35,163 nt of DNA from a virus: positions 1 through 35,163 of IMG/VR virus record IMGVR_UViG_3300037222_000012; one strand, 5' to 3'. The notes below the pieces were generated by a model. It was not told the DNA's origin and ran no database searches. It worked only from the letters and a program-made list of their open reading frames with translations. The stretch's first letter is position 1. The number at the start of each line of letters is the position of its first letter. Below, piece by piece: positions 1 to 4,622 of this stretch. The translations under genes were made by a program, and so were the position numbers.

Positions 1-48
1 CACAGCACGCAAAATCGCAAAATTCCACCGAAATTTTGTCCGATTTGT
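1..48 (-). repeat. Upstream element copy A (tandem ATTTTGCG)
   Basis: This stretch is a diverged copy of 1033-1080. Read leftward, both contain a GTGGA core followed by two ATTTTGCG octamers in tandem, and both start with CACA when read rightward. Copy A lies just beyond the stem-loop that ends the 101-877 gene, so it would sit upstream of the next leftward gene outside the window. By analogy with copy B it may be a regulator-binding or promoter-proximal element. The similarity is seen in the sequence; the role is inference. Confidence 0.45.
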
Positions 49-49
49 T

Positions 50-89
50 CCGGTTAGTTGAGTCGATTTATCTCGACTCAACTAACCGG
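50..89 (-). terminator. Long perfect stem-loop after the 101-877 gene
   Basis: A perfect 17-bp inverted repeat (50-66 with 73-89, arm CCGGTTAGTTGAGTCGA) encloses a 6-nt loop. It begins about 11 nt after the stop codon of the leftward gene, the usual place for an intrinsic terminator. No T-run follows on the minus strand, so it may be a U-poor terminator of actinobacterial type or an mRNA 3' stabiliser. Confidence 0.7.
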
Positions 90-100
90 CCGTTCTAAAC

Positions 101-877
101 TTACTCGGCGCCAGCAGGAATCTTGACCATTGTAACCTTGAAAGTTTCGTCACCCTTGACAACTTCAAACGCTTCAGTCTCAGGGAAACTTTCGACCGGA
201 GTGTCCTTACCCTGTGGGCATTCATTCCAGAACTTCTGTTGAATAACGGAAGTCTCAACTCCGATAACCTTAGCAGCTGCAGCCATGTTAGAACTTTGAC
301 CGGAACCGTTAGGAAGCGTTGCCAACTTACCGTTAACCGACACATTGTAGCCACGAACCTTACGCCCGCCAGTAGTGCCAGCCTTACGTACTCCGCCGCT
401 ACGGTTTGCCCTACGGGCCAACTTCAAACCTAGCTCGTCTGGCTTAACCTTCGCGCGACCCGCAAGGTAATCAATAAGCGGACTAACCCTGATCTTGATT
501 TCGTCAAGTTCAGCCGCAACCGCTTCCGCACTTCCTGCGCCTTGCTCCTGAACCTTCGCAACCTCTGACTTAAGAATCTCGTCGCGCTTAGTCTCAAGCT
601 CAAGCAATGCATCATTCAATGCCGCAATGTTCTCGCGGATCTTCACAACATCTGGCGTCTGCGAAGTCTCGCGCAAGTTGACAAGCAACTCATTAGCGTC
701 GCCACCTAGCGCAGTGTACTGCGCGGCCAACTCGTTAAATTTGTCTACGTCAGTCTTAACCTCTGAGTAGACATTGCGCTCGAAATCATTAGCACTTGCC
801 AGGAATGTGTCAAGCACACTTGGCTTAGTAGCCTCTGGCGCAACCGTTTCGGTTGGCTCAGTAACCGTTGCAGTCAT
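101..877 (-). CDS. Coiled-coil phage protein with basic linker, unknown function
   Basis: This encodes 258 residues. The start is set by an AAGGAG ribosome site 9 nt upstream; a longer frame reaching 970 would run through the promoter. Residues about 20-135 are Ala/Glu/Lys-rich and look like long helices (coiled coil). A basic, Gly-rich linker (RRANRSGGVRKAG region, about 150-175) follows, then a small C-terminal domain of about 80 residues ending in KIPAGAE. The acidic helical half plus basic linker would suit a nucleic-acid-binding or scaffold-like early protein, but I do not recognise the family. It is transcribed alone, with its own strong promoter (939-966), a small leader hairpin (899-904 with 918-923) and a strong stem-loop after the stop. 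That arrangement suggests abundant expression. Confidence 0.85.
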   Translation of the reverse strand: MTATVTEPTETVAPEATKPSVLDTFLASANDFERNVYSEVKTDVDKFNELAAQYTALGGDANELLVNLRETSQTPDVVKIRENIAALNDALLELETKRDEILKSEVAKVQEQGAGSAEAVAAELDEIKIRVSPLIDYLAGRAKVKPDELGLKLARRANRSGGVRKAGTTGGRKVRGYNVSVNGKLATLPNGSGQSSNMAAAAKVIGVETSVIQQKFWNECPQGKDTPVESFPETEAFEVVKGDETFKVTMVKIPAGAE

Positions 878-938
878 TCTAACTACTCCTTGTCTAGTGG
901 AAGCCTGCCCGATGCTTGCTTCCGTTGTTTCTAAGATC

Positions 939-966
939 AGTCTACCGTATGGCTTGCCACTGTCAA
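939..966 (-). promoter_or_regulatory. Leftward promoter for the 101-877 gene
   Basis: On the minus strand a consensus TTGACA (961-966) is followed after 16 nt by TAGACT (939-944), which fits the TAnnnT -10 box of actinobacterial sigma factors. Transcription would start near 932 and give a leader of about 55 nt holding a GGAAGC/GCTTCC stem-loop and the AAGGAG ribosome site. Confidence 0.65.
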
Positions 967-1032
967 GCATCCTACAGGAAAACCTCTAGGTAACTTTGAG
1001 TGACATTGCAACGCATGGCCGTTACACACGGT

Positions 1033-1080
1033 CACACGCCGCAAAATCGCGCAAAATCCACTCGAAAACTTGACGGAACA
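1033..1080 (-). repeat. Upstream element copy B (tandem ATTTTGCG)
   Basis: This is the partner of copy A at 1-48. Read leftward it has TCGAGTGGA followed by ATTTTGCG, CG and ATTTTGCG. It lies immediately after the stop of the 1084-1263 gene and about 70 bp upstream of the promoter at 939-966, where an activator or repressor site would sit. Function is inferred from position only. Confidence 0.45.
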
Positions 1081-1083
1081 AAA

Positions 1084-1263
1084 TCACATGGTGCATAAAT
1101 CGCACGGGCAATCATCGGTACCGAATGGGTCATTGTATAACGTTTCAGTATCTAACACGTTTCGTAGCGTTACGCCGTAGTAATCAAACGCGCGGCCTAA
1201 TGGTTCGTCACGGTAGGGTGAAGTAACAACGTCGATTAGTTCGTCAATGCGTGACTTAGGCAT
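1084..1263 (-). CDS. Small hypothetical protein with C-terminal Cys pair (59 aa)
   Basis: A 59-residue frame begins MPKSRIDELIDVV and ends CPCDLCTM. An AAAGGA ribosome site lies about 9 nt upstream. The start overlaps the end of the preceding 46-residue gene, so the two are probably translationally coupled. The three clustered cysteines at the C-terminus could bind a metal or form an interaction tail. No family is recognised. It is the last of three overlapping leftward microgenes (1602 to 1084). Confidence 0.6.
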   Translation of the reverse strand: MPKSRIDELIDVVTSPYRDEPLGRAFDYYGVTLRNVLDTETLYNDPFGTDDCPCDLCTM

Positions 1264-1396
1264 TACGAGAATCCTTTACGTTAGTGGTGAATAGCTCGGC
1301 ACAATCATCGCAGAGTAACTCGTGTTCAGTATCTAGGTGAACGTAAACCGTTGTCGCACGTTGCGAGCAAAGGTAACAAATCAGGCTAGGTATCAT
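1256..1396 (-). CDS. Zinc-ribbon-like microprotein (46 aa)
   Basis: This 46-residue frame has two CxxC pairs (CYLC near residues 7-10 and CDDC near 29-32) about 20 residues apart, a spacing seen in small zinc ribbons. Its ATG overlaps the TGA of the upstream gene (ATGA at 1393-1396) and its end overlaps the next start, so it is coupled on both sides. Function is unknown. Metal binding is inferred from the cysteines alone. Confidence 0.6.
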   Translation of the reverse strand: MIPSLICYLCSQRATTVYVHLDTEHELLCDDCAELFTTNVKDSRNA

Positions 1397-1602
1397 TCGG
1401 CATCCCAATACTGAGGCGAACCACTAGCGGGATGCGCAGCTGCGATCATATCTTCCCGCACGTTGTAAAGCTTGATCCATTCTTTACTAATGCCGTCAAC
1501 GTTGTTGATTAGTCGCATGGCTTGACCAATCAAAGTGAATGCTTGCGTGGTTGGGTCGGCGTATCCCATTAGCTTAGCTCCGTTTCGGTTGGCGTTTGTC
1601 AT
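1393..1602 (-). CDS. Small hypothetical protein (69 aa)
   Basis: The ATG at 1602 gives 69 residues starting MTNANRNGAKLMGY. An upstream in-frame ATG at 1638 would add 12 unlikely residues (MLCYCTVTTLEL) and run through an inverted repeat, so I reject it. The ribosome site is weak (GGAA close to the ATG). The protein looks soluble and helical, and no family is recognised. It heads the three-gene overlapping leftward unit, and the inverted repeat at 1613-1658 sits directly upstream where an operator would lie. Confidence 0.55.
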   Translation of the reverse strand: MTNANRNGAKLMGYADPTTQAFTLIGQAMRLINNVDGISKEWIKLYNVREDMIAAAHPASGSPQYWDAE

Positions 1603-1612
1603 TAGTTCCAAA

Positions 1613-1658
1613 GTTGTGACAGTGCAATAACACAACACTCATGTAAATCTGTCACAAC
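1613..1658. promoter_or_regulatory. Inverted repeat GTTGTGACAG / CTGTCACAAC, possible operator
   Basis: Two perfect 10-bp arms (1613-1622 and 1649-1658) are separated by 26 bp, so the centres are 36 bp apart, between three and four helical turns. The left arm lies 11 bp upstream of the start codon of the 1393-1602 gene. The spacer is too long for a simple hairpin; a pair of half-sites for a dimeric regulator is more likely. No clear leftward promoter was found here. Confidence 0.45.
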
Positions 1659-1712
1659 ATTGCAACTAATGCAAGGTTAAGGGAACGTTAACTGTTTTTG
1701 TCGTTCGTACTG

Positions 1713-1740
1713 TTGACGATTTAGTAACTTCAACTATCTT
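1713..1740 (+). promoter_or_regulatory. Candidate rightward promoter in a leftward gene region
   Basis: TTGACG (1713-1718), a 16-nt spacer and TATCTT (1735-1740) resemble a promoter firing rightward, against the surrounding genes. A transcript would start near 1747 and reach the stem-loop at 1921-1948. Match quality is moderate. Confidence 0.35.
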
Positions 1741-1920
1741 TATCCCGCGATTATTCACCACCATTGATCTGGGTTGAGCCGGACAGGAGACTAGCTGAAC
1801 GTCGCTTGACCACAGTAGAGCTCGATAGATTCCAAACATGCTGGTCAGAGGCTTGCGTTCGTTCCATTGCTTTCAAAGATCACAATGGCCTAAATGATCT
1901 TGTGACTCATTTCAAACCCT

Positions 1921-1948
1921 GGGGTATAGTACTATGTACTAATACCCC
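1921..1948. terminator. Stem-loop, possible bidirectional terminator
   Basis: GGGGTAT plus AGTAC pairs with GTACT plus ATACCCC (one bulged base) around a TAT loop. It lies 28 nt past the stop of the leftward 36-residue gene and at the end of the possible rightward small RNA, so it could terminate from either side. Neither flank has a T-run. Confidence 0.4.
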
Positions 1949-1976
1949 GGTTTGGCGCAGGGAATAAATACGAGAA

Positions 1977-2087
1977 TTAGCTCCAATCAAGAGTCGCAGT
2001 GTGCAAATGTTCGAGCAAACAACGGCCATTAACAACTAGACCGTTACACATGTGCATTCCGATCATGGCGTTACAATACTGGTCCAT
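1977..2087 (-). CDS. Three-cysteine microprotein (36 aa)
   Basis: The frame starts MDQYCNAMIGMHMC and is 36 residues long, with Cys at about 5, 14 and 23 and His residues between them. A clear AGGTGA ribosome site sits 4 nt before the ATG. Similar tiny Cys/His proteins are common in phage early regions. Function is unknown, and metal binding is possible but not shown. Confidence 0.45.
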   Translation of the reverse strand: MDQYCNAMIGMHMCNGLVVNGRCLLEHLHTATLDWS

Positions 2088-2139
2088 TAGTTCACCTAGT
2101 TAGTGTTATGGCAGGATGTTTAGTTAGAAAGCAGACGCA

Positions 2140-2319
2140 TTAGCTCGATAAGCGGATTTCAAATGAGTCCGCGTGATAACCGAACTCGCCAGCGTGAAAT
2201 AGCGCGGCATCGACAGAATCGAAGTAGAAGTTGAATAGCTCAGTGCTCATGTTACGGCTCATTATGATATAGCCGTGGTTAGGAACGAACTCAATGATAT
2301 AAGCTGGCAAGCGTTCCAT
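2140..2319 (-). CDS. Small hypothetical protein (59 aa), first leftward gene
   Basis: The start at 2319 is fixed by a GGAGG ribosome site 7 nt upstream. The frame stays open to an ATG at 2406, but that start lacks a ribosome site. The product starts MERLPAYIIEFVPNHGYII and is rich in aromatic residues, suggesting a small mixed alpha/beta domain. No family is recognised. It lies nearest the divergent control region and is probably served by the promoter at 2471-2499. Confidence 0.65.
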   Translation of the reverse strand: MERLPAYIIEFVPNHGYIIMSRNMSTELFNFYFDSVDAALFHAGEFGYHADSFEIRLSS

Positions 2320-2470
2320 AATAAGCCTCCGAGTTAATAGCAGGATCGCGTTATACGACGTCGCCACGTCCATTATGTCGGCTCGTCTGCTCGCACGCAG
2401 AGTCATCGCTACAATCGCGCTCGCGGCATAGATAACCTATCCGGTCTTCGCACCATTTCGATCTAGTGAA

Positions 2471-2499
2471 AGAATATCAGGCGGCAGATTAAAGCGCAA
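2471..2499 (-). promoter_or_regulatory. Leftward promoter candidate
   Basis: On the minus strand TTGCGC (2494-2499), a 17-nt spacer and TATTCT (2471-2476) form a good promoter match. It would drive the first leftward gene (start 2319) with a leader of about 145 nt. Confidence 0.45.
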
Positions 2500-2661
2500 C
2501 GCCTACACCATAGTCATTTCTAATCATCTTTCCGCATAGTCACAAATAACCATTGCCCAAATCTATGGAACCTACATGAATACTATACATACAGATTTGG
2601 TAGGCATTAGTAGAACGGTTGAAGGTTAAAAGGTTGAACCCTCAAGTAACCGCACAACTAC

Positions 2662-2677
2662 TTGCTTGCGCAAGCAA
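2662..2677. promoter_or_regulatory. 16-bp perfect palindrome, operator candidate
   Basis: TTGCTTGCGCAAGCAA is perfectly self-complementary with no loop, as expected for a protein dimer site rather than an RNA hairpin. It lies between the leftward promoter (2471) and the rightward one (2791). The adjacent HTH protein (2826-3395) is an obvious but unproven candidate to bind it. Confidence 0.4.
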
Positions 2678-2790
2678 ATACATGTCGAGAACATTTGCTA
2701 GATTCCACCGAGCTTGCGAGGGTTTCTCGCTGAACTTTTTTAACTTCCCAATTCTTAGTCTACCACATATAACCAATATAATGCTATCCC

Positions 2791-2819
2791 TTGACACGCA
2801 AATTACCATGTGCTACTCT
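2791..2819 (+). promoter_or_regulatory. Leaderless promoter for the tandem-HTH regulator
   Basis: Consensus TTGACA (2791-2796), exactly 17 nt, TACTCT (2814-2819), then 6 nt (CATACT) and the ATG at 2826. Transcription would start at the A of the ATG, giving a leaderless message, and no ribosome site precedes this ATG. Two more promoters in the window (21688 and 29425) have the same 17 + 6 spacing. Confidence 0.75.
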
Positions 2820-2825
2820 CATACT

Positions 2826-3395
2826 ATGCGAATCGGCCAACCCTATAACCTTCCAACGGACCCCAATCCGTTCCTTTCAATGAGGAATTACCTGGGATTA
2901 ACGGTTGACCAAGTCAGCAATGATTTAGAGGTCCACCGTAATACAATCCTGCGTACAGAGCAAGGACAATATACTAATCCCCCAAACGACTTACTCGATT
3001 ATTATTTCCCGTCAAGCGTCAGGAAGTTAGAAATCCTAGAGGAATACAGTCAATGGCGCCTTCTCTGTAGGAAAGCTAATTACGGTTTACTCGATCCATT
3101 GTTTGATTACAGATTTCTCGGCGGAATTGCTTTTCATCCTTTCAAAGAGTGGCGTGATTTTTCAAAAGTGAAAGCGCTTAATACTATTGCCAAGGCTTTT
3201 GCATTACATCACGGTACACTATTTAAGTACGAGTCTCAACCTGAACGTTGCGAAACAACACCGCCTCAAATTATTGAAGCCTTACGAGACTCGGGCTATT
3301 CCAATTTACAACTAGAAAATTTAGAACTAGCTTTTCAACTTTACAAGCGGAAGATTCGTAACTCGATCCTCTCTAATGTTAGGCGGGTGGGCTAA
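2826..3395 (+). CDS. Tandem helix-turn-helix DNA-binding regulator
   Basis: This encodes 189 residues. Residues about 17-48 (LTVDQVSNDLEVHRNTILRT) match the XRE/Cro-type helix-turn-helix pattern. A second, more diverged copy lies around residues 110-150 (ALNTIAKAFALHHGTLFKYE), and both are preceded by an F-x3-R aromatic stretch, so the protein looks like an internal duplication. The ATG at 2826 is chosen because a leaderless promoter ends exactly 6 nt before it; an open frame continues upstream to 2619 but would cross that promoter. The stop overlaps the terS start (TAATG). It is the first gene of the rightward block, so it may control the late genes or the divergent region. A role next to the small terminase in packaging cannot be excluded. 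Confidence 0.75.
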   Translation: MRIGQPYNLPTDPNPFLSMRNYLGLTVDQVSNDLEVHRNTILRTEQGQYTNPPNDLLDYYFPSSVRKLEILEEYSQWRLLCRKANYGLLDPLFDYRFLGGIAFHPFKEWRDFSKVKALNTIAKAFALHHGTLFKYESQPERCETTPPQIIEALRDSGYSNLQLENLELAFQLYKRKIRNSILSNVRRVG

Positions 3396-4180
3396 TGCCT
3401 GCCTTCACTCTTGAGGACCAATCCTTCCTCAACTTTGTTGAACAGTTTTGGTTAGCGCACGAACGGCTACCTTCTCAAAAGGAAACAGACGAAGCGGGAT
3501 TCAAATTAACTCAATGGCGGCGAGTTGTTAGCTCGGAGGATTTCAAAGAGGAACTTAGTCTCCGCGGGATTCCTAGGTCAGTTCTTGAGGAATTGCAGAA
3601 CGCTATTCCTGACCGGAAGGTTTTGACGGATAGGCAACTCTCCTTTATTAGCGTTTACCTCGACTACCACGATAAGCGTTCGCAGACTAAGAAGTTAGCC
3701 GAAGCTGGAATTAGTACAGGCGAATGGCAGCAATGGATTCTTGACCCGACTTTTCAAAAGGTTTTAAAACAGAAATCCAACGCGATTGTTCGTGGGGCCG
3801 GAATTGCCGAAGCAGATAACGCGCTTGTGCAAAAAGTGCGCTCGGGTGACGTGCGCGCTATTGATTACATTAACGCACTCACCGGAAGGTTTGACCGAAG
3901 CGCTAGTTCCACTAAAGAAGCGCCGTTTGATATTAAGGCGTTTATTGTTCGGGTGATGGAGTCGATTCAGAAGAACGTCAAAGACCCGAATGTTATTGAA
4001 GCCATTGCGACAGACCTGCTGATTCTTGCCAACGCCGAAGGTTTCGCTTCCAGAGTTATGACACAACTTGAACCTTTGAAGATTCCGATTCCTGTAGACG
4101 CACCTAGACACGTTATTAGCGAGGCGATTGCAATTCCAATGCAGGAAGTAATCGACATAAAGGAAGCGGCAGGACTCTAA
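3395..4180 (+). CDS. terS: Terminase small subunit
   Basis: This encodes 261 residues. The central part (about 76-130) reads LTDRQLSFISVYLDYHDKRS, then KLAEAGISTGEWQQWILDP and a downstream F-x2-L-L. This is the pattern of the homeodomain-like phage terminase small subunit: LT-x-RQ, a run of helices, AG(I/V)S, then W-x2-DP-x-F. The N-terminal 70 residues look like a second small helical domain. TerS recognises the packaging site on concatemeric DNA and brings in the TerL motor. It sits one gene before terL with overlapping stop/start codons on both sides. The C-terminal half is helical and probably forms the oligomer. Calling it terS rests on this motif and on gene order. Confidence 0.8.
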   Translation: MPAFTLEDQSFLNFVEQFWLAHERLPSQKETDEAGFKLTQWRRVVSSEDFKEELSLRGIPRSVLEELQNAIPDRKVLTDRQLSFISVYLDYHDKRSQTKKLAEAGISTGEWQQWILDPTFQKVLKQKSNAIVRGAGIAEADNALVQKVRSGDVRAIDYINALTGRFDRSASSTKEAPFDIKAFIVRVMESIQKNVKDPNVIEAIATDLLILANAEGFASRVMTQLEPLKIPIPVDAPRHVISEAIAIPMQEVIDIKEAAGL

Positions 4181-4512
4181 TGAGCAGTTCTAATACTGAA
4201 CGGCATCCTGCTAATGCACCCGGTACAGATTACGGTTCGCAACACTCCCAGGAAATTCATGTTAACTCCGACCTTAATCAAGGACCGGAAGCTCAGCACC
4301 ACACATTAGGTAAAGGTGCAGATCAAGCTGCGCCCGGTAACCACACTCACGCATTAATGCCAAATAATATTCTATCGCTTCCCCCTGCATCTAATTCTTT
4401 ACAAGGACAACTTAGAACTATTCCTGGTACAATAAGTACGGCTGATGTGTTGTATGTTTGTTTGAAAGCCGCAGATAATTCCTACTCATGGAAAGTGGTG
4501 GCAACAGGATGA
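4180..4512 (+). CDS. Fibre-like small structural protein between terS and terL
   Basis: This encodes 110 residues. The middle holds HHTLGKGADQAAPGNHTHA, the His-rich G-x-A-x2-AAPGNHTH motif common in phage tail-fibre and collar proteins. The C-terminus (ADVLYVCLKAADNSYSWKVV) matches the usual C-terminal strand pair of fibre and structural proteins (LYVCLK-x-SW-x3-ATG). It is probably a small trimeric fibre or head decoration. Its location between the two terminase genes is unusual. The start overlaps the terS stop (TAATGAG). The next gene starts inside its stop codon. Confidence 0.65.
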   Translation: MSSSNTERHPANAPGTDYGSQHSQEIHVNSDLNQGPEAQHHTLGKGADQAAPGNHTHALMPNNILSLPPASNSLQGQLRTIPGTISTADVLYVCLKAADNSYSWKVVATG

Positions 4513-4622
4513 CAGTTATTGGACAAGAGTGCCAACACGACTTTACTATTCTTAGTGATGGTAGTGCTTTTTGTCTTAAGTGCAAGCTTAGTGGAACGGT
4601 TATTGGTAAGAGTGCCTCCTAA
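4509..4622 (+). CDS. Zinc-binding-like microprotein (37 aa)
   Basis: The ATG at 4509 overlaps the upstream TGA (ATGA). The 37-residue product has C-x-H near residues 8-10 and CLKC at 22-25, a compact Cys/His set that could hold one zinc ion. It overlaps the likely GTG start of terL by 11 nt, so translation of all three genes is probably coupled. The overlapping terL frame is hydrophobic here (see rejected items), and the coding signal is better in this frame. Function is unknown. Confidence 0.5.
   Translation: MTVIGQECQHDFTILSDGSAFCLKCKLSGTVIGKSAS

Larger units (their letters stand above)
1659..1976. other. Region without a convincing gene; possible small RNA 1747-1948 (+)
   Basis: No coding frame here is supported. 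A 67-codon rightward frame opens at a TTG (1764) but has no ribosome site and runs straight through the stem-loop at 1921-1948. A 38-codon leftward frame also lacks a good ribosome site. With a rightward promoter-like sequence at 1713-1740 and a hairpin at 1921-1948, the stretch could make a transcript of about 200 nt. This is inference only. Confidence 0.25.
2320..2790. other. Divergent control region between leftward and rightward genes
   Basis: About 500 bp separates the leftward gene (start 2319) from the rightward regulator (start 2826) without a supported gene. It holds the leftward promoter 2471-2499, a 16-bp palindrome at 2662-2677 and, at its right edge, the rightward leaderless promoter 2791-2819. 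This layout is typical of a phage transcription switch region. An in-frame leftward extension of the regulator (TTG at 2619) is judged non-coding. Confidence 0.5.

Noticed and set aside
878-970. Upstream extension of the 101-877 gene
   Set aside because: It crosses the promoter at 939-966; the ATG at 877 has a strong ribosome site.
1764-1967. 67-codon rightward frame from a TTG
   Set aside because: No ribosome site, and it runs through a clear stem-loop. It lies within a leftward gene region. Kept only as part of the unassigned stretch.
2320-2406. Upstream extension of the 2140-2319 gene
   Set aside because: The ATG at 2406 has no ribosome site, while the ATG at 2319 has GGAGG at ideal spacing.
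2619-2825. Upstream extension of the HTH regulator
   Set aside because: It would cross a consensus promoter whose -10 box ends exactly 6 nt before the ATG at 2826.
4519-4611. N-terminal terL extension with a transmembrane-like segment
   Set aside because: TTG start without a ribosome site, overlapping a better 37-residue frame. A membrane anchor is not expected on a terminase, and the hydrophobicity comes from reading T-rich second positions.
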